Assembly (NCBI RefSeq): GCF_004363095.1
Contig: NZ_SNYO01000002.1
Location: forward strand, 372,001 to 436,000
DNA length: 64,000 nt
Direction: 5' to 3'
Origin: Actinomycetospora succinea
Lineage (GTDB): Bacteria > Actinomycetota > Actinomycetes > Mycobacteriales > Pseudonocardiaceae
The notes under the pieces are model-generated. The model was not told where the DNA came from. It made no database searches and saw nothing but the letters and a program-made list of their open reading frames with translations. Below are positions 9,498 to 20,994 of this stretch, one piece after another; the stretch's first letter is position 1, and each line of letters opens with the position of its first letter. The position numbers and the translations under genes are program-made.

Positions 9498-10700
9498 ATG
9501 ACCGCCACCGCCGCCCACCGACGGGTCAGCGCTCCGGCCGACACGCCGGGCCGCGTCCTCGGCGTCGACGCCGCCCGCGGCATCGCCCTGCTCGGGATGA
9601 TGGCCGTGCACGCGCTGTACCTCACCGACGAACGCGGCGAGGAAACCTGGGTCGGGACGATCGCGACCGGCAACGCCGCGGCGCTGTTCGCCGTGCTCGC
9701 CGGGGTGGGCATCGCGTTCCTCACCGGGCGGGCGCGGGTCCGGGGCGCCGTGGACGCCCGGCGCGCGGCGGCGTCGCTGACGGCGCGGGCCCTGGTGATC
9801 GGCGTGCTCGGGCTGGCCGTCGGCGGCGTCACCGACCCCGAGGTGGCCACGGTGATCCTCGCCTACTACGCCGTGCTGTTCCTGCTCGCGATCCCGTTGG
9901 TGCTGCTGCCGACACGGGTGCTCGTCGCCGGCGCGGTGCTGGGGGCGGCGGCGATCCCGGTCGTCTCGCACCTCGTCCGCGGTCACCTGCCACCGCCGGA
10001 CCTGGACAACCCGTCGCTGTCGTGGCTGGTCACCGACCCCGCCGAGCTGGTGCGCGAACTGTTCCTCACGGGTTCCTACCCCGCCCTGTCGTGGTTGCCG
10101 TACCTGGCGGTCGGCCTCGCGGTCGGGCGCGCGCCGCTGCGCTCGCCGCGGCTGGCGGCCGGGCTCACCGGGGGCGGGGTTGCCCTCGCGGCGGCCGCGT
10201 CCGGGGTGTCGGCGCTGCTGCTCGGGCCGGGCGGCGGGCTCGCCCGCATCACGGCCGCGTCCTCGGCGCTGGACCCCGCCGACCTGCACGAGATCCTCAC
10301 CGTCGGTCCCGACGGCACGACGCCCACCACGACGTGGTGGTGGCTCGCGGTCGACACCCCGCACTCGTCGACGCCGCTCGACCTGGCCCGCACGGTCGGC
10401 ATCGCGCTCGCCGTGCTCGGGGTGATGCTGCTGCTGGACCGGGTGCGCCACCCCGCCCTCACCGCGGTGCGGGCACCCCTGGCCGCGGCCGGGGCGATGA
10501 CGCTGACCTTCTACACGCTGCACGTGCTGTTCCTGAGCTCGCCGGTCGACGTCTACGACCCGGTGCCCGGCTACGTCGTGCAGGTCGTCGCCGTGCTGCT
10601 GCTCGGGCTCGCGTGGCGGGCGAGCGCGGGGCGCGGGCCGCTGGAGACGCTGGCCTCGGCGGCGGGCGCCCGGGCCGCGCGGTGGGCGGCGCCCGGCTGA
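9498..10700 (+). CDS. DUF418/DUF1624-type multi-pass membrane protein
   Basis: 400 residues with about ten hydrophobic segments. The N-terminal VDAARGIALLGMMAVHALY is the signature of the heparan-alpha-glucosaminide acetyltransferase-like/DUF1624-DUF418 group, which often transfers acyl groups or transports small solutes. ATG 9498 follows GAGGAGG and sits 9 bp after the peptidase gene, so it is probably the last gene of the operon. Possible roles are polymer export or acyl modification; neither is shown by the sequence. Confidence 0.65.
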   Translation: MTATAAHRRVSAPADTPGRVLGVDAARGIALLGMMAVHALYLTDERGEETWVGTIATGNAAALFAVLAGVGIAFLTGRARVRGAVDARRAAASLTARALVIGVLGLAVGGVTDPEVATVILAYYAVLFLLAIPLVLLPTRVLVAGAVLGAAAIPVVSHLVRGHLPPPDLDNPSLSWLVTDPAELVRELFLTGSYPALSWLPYLAVGLAVGRAPLRSPRLAAGLTGGGVALAAAASGVSALLLGPGGGLARITAASSALDPADLHEILTVGPDGTTPTTTWWWLAVDTPHSSTPLDLARTVGIALAVLGVMLLLDRVRHPALTAVRAPLAAAGAMTLTFYTLHVLFLSSPVDVYDPVPGYVVQVVAVLLLGLAWRASAGRGPLETLASAAGARAARWAAPG

Positions 10701-10766
10701 ACCGGCGGGTCCACCCCGACCGGAGTCGGGTCTTCCCTACTCCTCCCCCGTCCCCGGGCCAGCAGG

Positions 10767-10785
10767 CTGATCTTCGCCAGATCAG
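10767..10785. other. Small perfect hairpin upstream of the Hsp70-like gene
   Basis: CTGATCT and AGATCAG form a 7-bp stem with a 5-nt loop, in the 107-bp gap between the DUF418 gene and the Hsp70-like gene. It lies about 20 bp before the start codon and just upstream of the GGAGGAG ribosome site, so it could be an operator or a leader structure. Confidence 0.35.
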
Positions 10786-10807
10786 GAGCCCGCCGGAGGA
10801 GACGACG

Positions 10808-12211
10808 ATGACCTACCACCTCGGTGTCGACCTCGGCGCCACGGTCACCACCGCCGCCGTCCACCGTGCCGGCCGGTCGAGCGTCGTGATGCTGGGCGAG
10901 CACAGCGCGGCGATGCCGTCGGTCCTGCTGTGGCCGGCCGAGGGCTCCCCGCTCGTCGGCGACGCCGCGGTGCGCGGGGCGGCCGCCGCACCGGGCCGCG
11001 TGGCCCGCGACATCCGCGCCCGCCTCACCGACCCCGCCCCGTTCCTGCTCGACGGCGCCCCCTTCGCCGCGAGCGCCCTGCTCGGCGTGCTGCTGCGCCG
11101 CGTCGTCGACCTCACCGCCGGGCGCGAGGGCGGCGCGCCCGACGGGATCGTGCTCACCCACCCCGCGGCCTGGGGTGTCGACGAGCGCATGGCGTTCTCC
11201 GGCGTCGCCGCCTCCCTCGGGCTCGGCGCCGTCGAGCTCGTGCCGGCCCCCGTGGCCGTCGCCGCCGAGCACGCCGCGGGGTGCGCGGTCCCCGAGGGCG
11301 CGGCCGTCGTCGTCGTCGAGCTCGGCGAGGGGCGCGTCGACGCCACCGTGCTGCGGCACGTCGCGGGCACCTTCTCCGTCGTCGGCCGGCCCGCGATCGT
11401 GCCGCACGAGCCCGACGCGGAGCCGGACGACCGGGTGGTCGCCGGCGTCCTGCGCCGCACGCTGGCGAGCGCGTCCGTCGAGCCCGCGGACCTCGACACG
11501 GTGCTGCTCGTGGGCCGGTCCACCCGGATGGGGTCGTCGGCCGCCGCGCTCGCCGACGAGGTCGCGCGCCCCGTGGCGACCGGGCCGGAGCCCGAGCACG
11601 CCGTCGCCGCCGGTGCCGCGCGCCTCGCGGCCCGGCGCAGCGAGATGATGACCTCCCTCTCGCCGGTCGCGGGGGTCCGGCGTGCGCCTCGTCCGCAGCC
11701 GGTGGTCGCCGACGAGCCCGCCACCGGGCCCGTGCGCGTCCCCCTCCCGGTGCCTGCCCCCGCACCGGCGCCGAAGCCCCGCCGCCGGGGTCTCGTGACC
11801 GTGCTCGCGGCGGCGGTGATCCTGCTCGGCGGTGCCGGCGGGGGCGCCTACGCCCTGCTCGGGGCCGCGGCACCCGCCGAGGCCGCCCCGACGCCGCTCG
11901 TCCCCGCGCCGACCGTGCCGGCGACCACCACGACCACCAGCGCCCCGGCGCCGACCCCCGTGGCCCTCACGGCGCCGCGCCCCGCGTCGTCCGAGCGCGC
12001 GACCCCGCGGACGCGGGAGACCACCCGCCGCACGGAGCCCTCGTCGAGCGCGTCGGGCTCCTCCGACCGGAACCCGGACCGCGGCACCGGGACGACCGGC
12101 GACACCACCGACACCCACGGCACCGGGAACGGCACGGACACCGGCACGGACACGACGCCCGGCACCGACACGACCCCCGGCACCGACACCACCCCCGCCC
12201 AGCTCTGGTGA
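10808..12211 (+). CDS. Hsp70-like ATPase-fold protein with transmembrane segment and Thr-rich tail
   Basis: 467 residues. The first ~280 residues have the actin/Hsp70 nucleotide fold: GVDLGATVTTAAV (phosphate 1), an LVGRSTRMGSS adenosine-type segment, and APVAVAAEHAAG. The substrate-binding domain of DnaK is absent. After a Pro-rich linker there is one membrane helix (about residues 320-350, GLVTVLAAAVILLGG), then a low-complexity extracytoplasmic Ser/Thr/Arg-rich tail ending in three GTDTTP repeats. This arrangement is common in actinobacterial Hsp70-family membrane proteins of unknown role. ATG 10808 follows GGAGGA. It may be an independent unit, as a hairpin and 107 bp separate it from the preceding operon. 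Confidence 0.7.
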   Translation: MTYHLGVDLGATVTTAAVHRAGRSSVVMLGEHSAAMPSVLLWPAEGSPLVGDAAVRGAAAAPGRVARDIRARLTDPAPFLLDGAPFAASALLGVLLRRVVDLTAGREGGAPDGIVLTHPAAWGVDERMAFSGVAASLGLGAVELVPAPVAVAAEHAAGCAVPEGAAVVVVELGEGRVDATVLRHVAGTFSVVGRPAIVPHEPDAEPDDRVVAGVLRRTLASASVEPADLDTVLLVGRSTRMGSSAAALADEVARPVATGPEPEHAVAAGAARLAARRSEMMTSLSPVAGVRRAPRPQPVVADEPATGPVRVPLPVPAPAPAPKPRRRGLVTVLAAAVILLGGAGGGAYALLGAAAPAEAAPTPLVPAPTVPATTTTTSAPAPTPVALTAPRPASSERATPRTRETTRRTEPSSSASGSSDRNPDRGTGTTGDTTDTHGTGNGTDTGTDTTPGTDTTPGTDTTPAQLW

Positions 12212-12262
12212 CGTGCTCCCGCGAGGCCCGGGGTGTTGCAGCCCGGCAACCACGCTGACACA
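12212..12262. other. Convergent gap between Hsp70-like gene and cbbY
   Basis: This 51-bp gap holds a short GTTGC...GCAAC hairpin around 12236-12250 that could terminate both converging transcripts. No strong stem or T tract is visible. Confidence 0.3.
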
Positions 12263-13015
12263 TCACCAGGCGCGCAGGTGCGGCGTGCGCAGGAGGGCGG
12301 TGCCGAGCTCGGCGGCGGTGAGCGGGGTCGGGGCGTCGAAGGACTCGCGGACGATCGCGGCGCCGGTGAGGTCGTGGTCGGCGGTGTAGTCGTTGGTCAC
12401 CACGACCGTCGCCAGCCCCGCCGCCAGGCCCGCCCGCAGGCCCGGGCCCGAGTCCTCGACGGCCACGGTCCGCGCGGCGTCGACGTCGAGCCGCGCGAGC
12501 GCGGTCCGGTAGGCCTCCGGGTCCGGCTTGAGCGCCGCCACGTCGTCGCCGCACACCACGACTTCGGCGGTGTCCTCGCCGAGCACGTGCGCGAGCAGCG
12601 GCTCCACCCACGCCCGCCGGCCCGTCGTCGCGACCGCGATCCGCACGCCGTGCGCGCGCAGGTCGTCGAGGAGCGCCGGCAGCCCCGGCCGCGGTCCGAT
12701 CTCGCGGCGGCGCACCACCTCGGTGAACAGCGCGGTCTTCGTCCGGTGCACACGCGCCGCGAGGTCGTCCGCGTCCTCGACCCCGCGCTCCCGCAGCGCC
12801 GCCGCGACCCGCCGCCGTCCGCCCGTGATCGCGAGCAGCTCCCCGTAGCGCTCGACGTCCCAGCACAGGTCGAGCCGGTGCGCCGCGAACGCATCGTTGA
12901 ACGCGATCCGGTGCCCGTCGCGCTCGGTGTCGGCGAGGGTGCCGTCGACGTCGAACACGACCGCTTCCGGGAGACGGAGCGCAGCGGAGCTCGACCCTTC
13001 GGACGGAAGGCTCAC
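12263..13015 (-). CDS. cbbY: CbbY-type HAD phosphatase (xylulose-1,5-bisphosphate phosphatase)
   Basis: 250 residues. HAD motif I is VFDVDGTLADTERDGHR, and the following HRIAFNDAF is the CbbY hallmark; TTGRRAWVEPLL, GDDVAALKPDPEAY and VEDSGPGLRAGLAAG supply motifs II-IV. CbbY removes xylulose-1,5-bisphosphate, a misfire product that inhibits RuBisCO. The GTG start at 13015 overlaps the prk stop by 4 bp, so prk and cbbY are co-translated. The first ~14 residues (Ser/Gly-rich) come from a GC-repeat segment (12974-12997) also found elsewhere in the window; the true start could be further in. A phosphoglycolate phosphatase is the alternative, less likely from motif I. Confidence 0.82.
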   Translation of the reverse strand: MSLPSEGSSSAALRLPEAVVFDVDGTLADTERDGHRIAFNDAFAAHRLDLCWDVERYGELLAITGGRRRVAAALRERGVEDADDLAARVHRTKTALFTEVVRRREIGPRPGLPALLDDLRAHGVRIAVATTGRRAWVEPLLAHVLGEDTAEVVVCGDDVAALKPDPEAYRTALARLDVDAARTVAVEDSGPGLRAGLAAGLATVVVTNDYTADHDLTGAAIVRESFDAPTPLTAAELGTALLRTPHLRAW

Positions 13016-13956
13016 CGCGCGGCGTCCGTCAGGTGGTAGAGCAGCAGCAGCTGGGCGATCGCGAGCGGCTCGCTGCGCGCGTCACCCAGGCGCCCCAGAC
13101 AGTCCGGGGTCTCGGTGTCCGGCGTGCCGAGCGAGGTCCAGATCGCCTTCTCCACCGCGAGGCTCTCCTCGCGCGGCACGTAGCCGTGGACGTGCAGCGA
13201 CTCGACCGGGCGGCCGTCGGGGTCGCGCTCGAGCTTGAGGTGCATCGCCCGCGAGAGCCCGGGCTGCAGGGCCTCGGTGAGGTCGGGGTGGTCGATCGTC
13301 GGGCGCATCATCATCGTCGCCGACAGCGGCGTGTCCGGCGGGTCGTCGCGGCCCTCGATGGGCGCGAAGCGCACGACGAGGTCGGCATTGGCGCGCTGCG
13401 GGCGGATCCAGGCCTCGGACTCGGGCTCGCGGCGCTCCAGCTCGGCGAGCACCTTCTCCTCGGTGTAGCCGCGCTTGGCGGTGTCGCGGTGGATCTTCCA
13501 CCCGCGGCGGATCTCCTCGGGCGGGTCGAGGAAGACGGTGACGTCGAAGCAGGCCCGCGAGAGCTTGCTCCACAGCGGGAAGAGCCCCTCGACGATGACG
13601 AACTCCGCCGGCTCGACCAGTTCGGGGCGCACGAGCTGCCCGGAGCCGTGGTCGTAGACCGGCTTGAGCACCGGCGAACCCGTGGCGAGAAGCTGCAGGT
13701 GCTGCTCCATGATCTCGAGGTGGTTGCAGTCGGGGTGGAGCGCGGTGAACGGCAGCTCCTTGCGCTCCTCCCGGTCGTAGGCGTGGTAGTCGTCGGTGCA
13801 CAGCGACACGCACCGCTCGGGCCCGAGGGCCTCCACCAGACCTTTCGTCATCGTCGTCTTGCCGGCGGCGCTGTCCCCGGCGATCGCGAGCATCACCGGA
13901 CGGCGGGGCGGCGGCGCAGAGCCGGCGCGCCGGATGCGCAGGGACTTGTCGGGCAC
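13012..13956 (-). CDS. prk: Phosphoribulokinase
   Basis: 314 residues. P-loop AIAGDSAAGKTTMTKGL, then the TDDYHAYDREERKEL catalytic segment, HLEIMEQHLQLLATG, VIVEGLFPLWSKL (acceptor aspartate replaced by the EGL motif of the family) and FLDPPEEIRRGWKIHRD. These mark the bacterial uridine-kinase-like PRK that makes ribulose-1,5-bisphosphate from Ru5P and ATP. GTG 13956 is chosen from GGGAG 7 nt upstream; the gene would otherwise run into the divergent regulator. It is coupled with cbbY and divergent from the regulator/cbbLSX transcription unit. A -10-like TAGCGT sits at 13987-13982 on this strand. Confidence 0.9.
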   Translation of the reverse strand: MPDKSLRIRRAGSAPPPRRPVMLAIAGDSAAGKTTMTKGLVEALGPERCVSLCTDDYHAYDREERKELPFTALHPDCNHLEIMEQHLQLLATGSPVLKPVYDHGSGQLVRPELVEPAEFVIVEGLFPLWSKLSRACFDVTVFLDPPEEIRRGWKIHRDTAKRGYTEEKVLAELERREPESEAWIRPQRANADLVVRFAPIEGRDDPPDTPLSATMMMRPTIDHPDLTEALQPGLSRAMHLKLERDPDGRPVESLHVHGYVPREESLAVEKAIWTSLGTPDTETPDCLGRLGDARSEPLAIAQLLLLYHLTDAAR

Positions 13957-14041
13957 GAGGTCTCCCTTCCTCGACCCGGACGCTAGGCACCGGCGCGCCG
14001 CGTGTGCTCCCCCGTCACGGGGGGTCCGAGGGGGGAGACGA

Positions 14042-14719
14042 ATGCCTAGGGTGAGCAGGATGACGGGGTCACCGCTGCGCGTGGTCCTCGTCGACGACCA
14101 CGAGATGGTGGTCGCGGGCCTCAAGGCGATGCTCGCGCCGTTCGCCGGGCGGGTCCGCGTGGTGGGCAGCGCCAACAGCGCCCGCGAGGCTCTCGACGTC
14201 GCCGTGTCGCTGGCCCCGGACATCGTGCTCTGCGACGTGCGCCTGCGCGGCGACAGCGGCCTCGACCTGTGCCGCAGCCTCGCCGAGCGCGCGCCGGGCC
14301 AGAAGGTCGTGCTGCTCTCCGTCTACGACGACGAGCAGTACCTCTACCAGGCACTCCGTGCCGGGGCGGCCGGTTACCTGCTCAAGCACATCGGCGGCGA
14401 GGAGCTGGTGCGCCACCTGGAGCTCGCGGCCACCGGCACCACGGTCGTCGACGCGACGATGGCCGGGCGCGCGGCGGCGTCGGCGGCCCGCCTCGAGCGC
14501 GACGAGTTCTGGCCGGGCGCGCACCTCGGGCTGACCCAGCGCGAGAGCGAGGTCCTCGCGCTGCTCGTCGCCGGGCACAGCAACCGCGCGATCGCCGCCG
14601 AGCTCGTCATCGGCGACGAGACCGTGAAGAGCCACGTCCGCGCGCTGCTGCGCAAGCTCGCGGTGCCCGACCGGACGGCGGCCGTCGCGGCAGCGCTGCG
14701 CGAGGGGGTGTTCCGGTGA
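14042..14719 (+). CDS. NarL/LuxR-family response regulator (putative CBB regulator)
   Basis: 225 residues. The receiver domain has VVLVDDHEMVVAGLKAM, the phospho-aspartate in DIVLCDVRLRGDSG, and LLKHIGGEE; a LuxR helix-turn-helix follows with LTQRESEVLALLVAGHSN and DETVKSHVRALLRKL. ATG 14042 follows GGGGGGAG; ATG 14060 is an alternative. A histidine kinase gene begins 34 bp later and cbbL follows it. The placement between prk and cbbLSX suggests it controls carbon-fixation genes (inference). No direct family evidence names the signal. Confidence 0.85.
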   Translation: MPRVSRMTGSPLRVVLVDDHEMVVAGLKAMLAPFAGRVRVVGSANSAREALDVAVSLAPDIVLCDVRLRGDSGLDLCRSLAERAPGQKVVLLSVYDDEQYLYQALRAGAAGYLLKHIGGEELVRHLELAATGTTVVDATMAGRAAASAARLERDEFWPGAHLGLTQRESEVLALLVAGHSNRAIAAELVIGDETVKSHVRALLRKLAVPDRTAAVAAALREGVFR

Positions 14720-14753
14720 CGCCGGGACACGAAGCGAAGCGGGAGCTGGACCC

Positions 14754-17422
<2,669 letters not shown>

Positions 17423-17433
17423 GGAGCATCACC

Positions 17434-17898
17434 GTGCGCATCACCCAGGGGACGTTCTCGTTCCTGCCCGACCTGACCGACGACGAGATCACCGCGCAGA
17501 TCGCCTACGCGCTCGAGCACGGCTGGCCCTGCTCGGTGGAGTTCACCGACGACCCGCACCCCCGCAACACCTACTGGGAGATGTGGGGCCTGCCGCTGTT
17601 CGACCTGGCCGACCCGGCCGCGGTGATGGACGAGGTGCGCGCCTGCCGCGACGAGCACCCCGAGCACTACGTCCGGGTCAACGCCTACGACGCGAGCCTC
17701 GGTCGCCAGACCGTCGCCCTGTCGTTCCTGGTCCAGCGCCCGAGCGAGGAGCCCGGCTTCCGCCTCGACCGCCAGGAGGGCGTGGACCGGCGGATCAACT
17801 ACTCGATCCACTCCTACGCCACCGAGCGGCCCGCCGGGTCGCGCTACGGCGCGCCGGCCGGCCCGTCGGCCCGGAGCAACGGCAATGGCCGCCACTGA
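17434..17898 (+). CDS. cbbS: RuBisCO small subunit, red type
   Basis: 154 residues, starting GTG 17434 after [25 protein letters not shown] and [17 protein letters not shown] are classic red-type small-subunit sequences. The C-terminal extension (about residues 105-140, with [14 protein letters not shown]) provides the beta-hairpin that red-type enzymes insert into the central channel. The final residues are Ser/Gly/Asn-rich and overlap the cbbX start by 14 bp. Confidence 0.95.
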   Translation: MRITQGTFSFLPDLTDDEITAQIAYALEHGWPCSVEFTDDPHPRNTYWEMWGLPLFDLADPAAVMDEVRACRDEHPEHYVRVNAYDASLGRQTVALSFLVQRPSEEPGFRLDRQEGVDRRINYSIHSYATERPAGSRYGAPAGPSARSNGNGRH

Positions 17899-18877
17899 CA
17901 ACGGACGGGTGTCGTTCGCGACGGGCGGGCGGGCCTCCCGCCCGGCCGTCGCATCGGCGCCCGAGCCCGAGGAGGAGCCCGCCGACACGACGCTGGCCCC
18001 CGACGCCGTCGTCGACCTCGACGCCGTGCGCTCCGACGCCGGTGTCGACGACGTCCTCGACGGCCTCGACCGGGAGCTGGTCGGGCTCGCGCCGGTGAAG
18101 GAGCGTCTGCGCGAGCTCGCGGCGCTGCTGGTCGTCGACCGGATCCGCGAACGCTTCGGCGTGAGCACCGACCGCCCGACGCTGCACATGTGCTTCACCG
18201 GCAACCCGGGCACGGGCAAGACGACCGTCGCGCAGCGGATCGGGGACCTGCTCAAGGGCCTCGGCTACCTGCGCCGCGGGCACCTCGTCACCGCGACGCG
18301 CGACGACCTCGTCGGCCAGTACGTCGGGCACACCGCGCCGAAGACGAAGGAGATCGTCGGCAAGGCGCGTGGCGGCGTGCTGTTCGTCGACGAGGCGTAC
18401 TACCTGCACCGGCCGGGCAACGAGCGCGACTACGGCGGCGAGGCCATCGAGATCCTGCTCCAGGCGATGGAGGAGAACCGCGACGACCTCGTCGTCGTGC
18501 TCGCCGGCTACAGCGACCGGATGGCCACGTTCTTCGAGGCCAACCCGGGGATGCAGAGCCGGATCGCCCACCACGTCGACTTCCCGGACTTCAGCGCCGA
18601 CGAGCTGGTGACGATCGCCGAGGGCATGGTCGCCGAGCAGGGGCTGGGGTTCTCGGCCGAGGCGCACACCGCGCTGCGCGAGTACCTGGCGCTGCGCCGC
18701 GAGCAGGAGTGGTTCGCGGGCGCCCGCAGCGTGCGCAACGCCCTCGACCGCGCCCGCATGCGCCAGGCGCGCCGGCTCTCCGAGGGCGGCGGCTCCCTCG
18801 GCCTCGCCGACATCACCACCCTCGAGGCCGCCGACCTGCGCGCCAGCCGCGTCTTCGCCGGCGGCCACCGCTCCTGA
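17885..18877 (+). CDS. cbbX: CbbX, AAA+ red-type RuBisCO activase
   Basis: 330 residues with a disordered Pro/Glu-rich N terminus (~1-40). Walker A is [16 protein letters not shown], Walker [16 protein letters not shown], and the pore-loop region [14 protein letters not shown] matches CbbX, which pulls on the RbcL C-terminal tail to release inhibitory sugar phosphates. It overlaps cbbS by 14 bp. A large palindrome starts 4 bp after its stop and probably ends the cbbLSX message. Confidence 0.95.
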   Translation: MAATDNGRVSFATGGRASRPAVASAPEPEEEPADTTLAPDAVVDLDAVRSDAGVDDVLDGLDRELVGLAPVKERLRELAALLVVDRIRERFGVSTDRPTLHMCFTGNPGTGKTTVAQRIGDLLKGLGYLRRGHLVTATRDDLVGQYVGHTAPKTKEIVGKARGGVLFVDEAYYLHRPGNERDYGGEAIEILLQAMEENRDDLVVVLAGYSDRMATFFEANPGMQSRIAHHVDFPDFSADELVTIAEGMVAEQGLGFSAEAHTALREYLALRREQEWFAGARSVRNALDRARMRQARRLSEGGGSLGLADITTLEAADLRASRVFAGGHRS

Positions 18878-18880
18878 GCC

Positions 18881-18930
18881 CCTATGTGAGCGCTTTCAGG
18901 CCCTATAGGGCGGGAAAGCGCTCACATAGG
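18881..18930. terminator. 50-bp palindrome after cbbX, upstream of the LysR gene
   Basis: Perfect 17-bp arms (18881-18897 and 18914-18930) with an inner self-complementary GCCCTATAGGGC in the loop. It has no T tract. The right arm ends in a TAGGTT that could serve as a -10 box for the LysR gene whose GTG starts 8 bp later, so the element may act both as cbbX terminator and as an operator. It belongs to the GTGAG palindrome class seen elsewhere in the window. Confidence 0.7.
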
Positions 18931-18938
18931 TTCGGCGC

Positions 18939-19814
18939 GTGACCACCACCGCGCGCCTGCGGGCGTTCGTCGTCCTCGCCGACCAGGGGTCGGTGCGCGG
19001 GGCGGCCGCGGCGCTCGTCGTCACCGAGTCCACCGTCTCGGCCGCCGTGCGCGCGCTGGCCGACGAGGTCGGCGTCGCGCTGCTGGCGAGGGACGGCCGC
19101 GGCGTGCGCCTCACCCCCGCCGGCGCCCGCTACGCCGACTACGCACGCCGCATCCTCGGCCTGCTCGACGAGGCCACCGCGGCTGCGCGCGGCGAGGCCG
19201 ACCCCGAGCACGGCCACGTGCGCCTCGGCGCGGTCACCACGGCCGGCGAGCACCTCCTGCCCGCCCTGCTCGCCTCGTTCCGCGCGCGCCACCCGCACGT
19301 CGGCGTCGGGGTCGAGGTCTCCCCCAGCGCCGCGGTCTGGGCGATGCTGCGCCACCACGAGCTCGACGTCGTCATCGCCGGCAGCCCGCCCGGCGATGTC
19401 GACGCGCACGTCCGCGCCCGCCGCGAGAACACCCTGACCGTCGTCGGCGCCCCTGACGCCGCCACAGGCTTCGACCCGGCGACCGCCACCTGGCTGCTGC
19501 GCGAGACCGGCTCGGGCATCCGCGCCACGCTCACCGCGCTGCTCGAGGACCTGCCCGGCGAGCCGCCCCGCATGGTGCTCGGGTCGCACGGCGCCACGAT
19601 CGCGGCGGCGCGGGCGGGCCTCGGGGTGACGCTGGTGGCGCGCGAGGGCGTCGCGCGCCTGCTCAGCGAGGGGTCGCTGGTCGAGCTGCCGGTGCCGGGC
19701 GTGCCGATCGCGCGTCCCTGGCACGTCGTGACCCACCCGGACGCGACCGCCAGCACCGAGCTCCTCGTCCGCCACCTGCTGGCGGACCAGGAGCTGGGCT
19801 GGCGTCGGGCGTGA
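18939..19814 (+). CDS. LysR-family regulator (CbbR candidate)
   Basis: 291 residues. N-terminal winged helix RLRAFVVLADQGSVRGAAAA with VTESTVSAAVRAL, then a periplasmic-binding-like effector domain (GHVRLGAVTTAGEHLLPALL). It sits directly after cbbX on the same strand, although CbbR genes are more often divergent from the operon they control, so the assignment as CbbR rests on location. GTG 18939 has no ribosome site and follows a TAGGTT box by 6-7 bp, so the transcript may be leaderless. Confidence 0.75.
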   Translation: MTTTARLRAFVVLADQGSVRGAAAALVVTESTVSAAVRALADEVGVALLARDGRGVRLTPAGARYADYARRILGLLDEATAAARGEADPEHGHVRLGAVTTAGEHLLPALLASFRARHPHVGVGVEVSPSAAVWAMLRHHELDVVIAGSPPGDVDAHVRARRENTLTVVGAPDAATGFDPATATWLLRETGSGIRATLTALLEDLPGEPPRMVLGSHGATIAAARAGLGVTLVAREGVARLLSEGSLVELPVPGVPIARPWHVVTHPDATASTELLVRHLLADQELGWRRA

Positions 19815-19818
19815 GCTC

Positions 19819-20832
19819 CTAAGCGGCCACGGCCCGGTCGACCTCGCGGCGCAGGGCCTCGCGGCCCGCGTCGACCGCCGCCGGGTCGCCGCGCCAGGCG
19901 AGCAGGGCCGGCGACACGAGCGCCCGGCCGAACGAGAACGTCAGCGGCCACGGCCCGCCGCGCCGGCGGATCGCGGCGAGGTTGGCGGCGGCGATCGCCG
20001 AGGGCTGGCCGCCGGAGAGGAACGCGACGCCGGCGAGCTCGGCGGGCATCGTCGCGACCAGGGTGTCGACGGTGGCGCGGGCGACCTCGGCGGGCCCGGC
20101 GGTCTGCCGCGCGCCCTCCCCCGCGGTGACCATGTTCGGCTTGAGCACCATCGCGGCCGGGTCGACGCCGGCGCGGTTCAGGGCGCGGGACACGGTGGCG
20201 AGCGTGCGGGCGGTCGCGGCGGCGCAGACCTCGATGCGGTGCCCGCCGGCGCTGAGGATCTCGGGCTCGACGATCGGCACGAGCCCGCCGTCCTGGCAGG
20301 TGCGCGCGTAGGACGCGAGCGCGTCGGCGTTCGCCTCGAGGGCGCGGCTCGACGGGCGGCCGGCGCCGAGGTGCAGCACCGCGCGCCACTTCGCGAACTC
20401 CGCGCCGAGCGCGACGTACTCCGCGACCCGGTCGGCGAGGCCGTCGAGGCCCCCGGTCAGCGTCTCGCCGTCCTCGCCGCCCTCGAGGGGCACCGTGCCG
20501 GTGTCGACCTTGATGCCGGTCTGGATCCCGGCGCCCGCGAGCGCGGCGGGGAACGGGCGCCCGTCGGCGAGGTACTGGCGCAGCGTCTCGTCGCAGAGGA
20601 TGACGCCGCTGACGCCCGCGGCGAGGTCCTCGCCGGTCAGGAGCAGCTCGCGGTAGGCCCGGCGGTGCTCCTCGGTCGGGGCGACGCCGGCGTCCTCGAG
20701 GCGCCGCGACATCGTCCGCGGGCTCTCGTCGGCGGCGAGGATCCCGCGGCCCCCGGCGACGAGACGGGCGGCGGTGGCTCGGAGCTCGGAGCTCGTGGTG
20801 CTGGTCGTGGTGGTGCTGGTCGTCGTGGTCAC
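19819..20832 (-). CDS. Class I fructose-bisphosphate aldolase
   Basis: 337 residues. GGRGILAADESPRTMSRRL, TGIKVDTG, AKWRAVLHLGAG, VEPEILSAGGH and the Schiff-base lysine in MVLKPNMVTAG are diagnostic for the eukaryote-like class I enzyme. The role in the Calvin cycle is condensation of DHAP with GAP (and possibly E4P). GTG 20832 follows AGGGAGG. The first 15 residues are nearly all Thr/Ser, encoded by a GTGGTG/CTGGTC repeat. It converges on the LysR gene with only 4 bp between the stops. Confidence 0.92.
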   Translation of the reverse strand: MTTTTSTTTTSTTSSELRATAARLVAGGRGILAADESPRTMSRRLEDAGVAPTEEHRRAYRELLLTGEDLAAGVSGVILCDETLRQYLADGRPFPAALAGAGIQTGIKVDTGTVPLEGGEDGETLTGGLDGLADRVAEYVALGAEFAKWRAVLHLGAGRPSSRALEANADALASYARTCQDGGLVPIVEPEILSAGGHRIEVCAAATARTLATVSRALNRAGVDPAAMVLKPNMVTAGEGARQTAGPAEVARATVDTLVATMPAELAGVAFLSGGQPSAIAAANLAAIRRRGGPWPLTFSFGRALVSPALLAWRGDPAAVDAGREALRREVDRAVAA

Positions 20833-20994
20833 GGCGGCCTCCCTCGGCGGTCATGCGCGTCGAGGAGACGCTACGAACGCCCCCGCGCGGGGGCGTCCCC
20901 TGCGCGGTGGAGCGGGCGGGGGAGATCGGGGCCGACTACTCCTCCTCGCGATTACTCTGGTCCGCCCGCCGGGCCGGTGACCAGGATCAACGGC

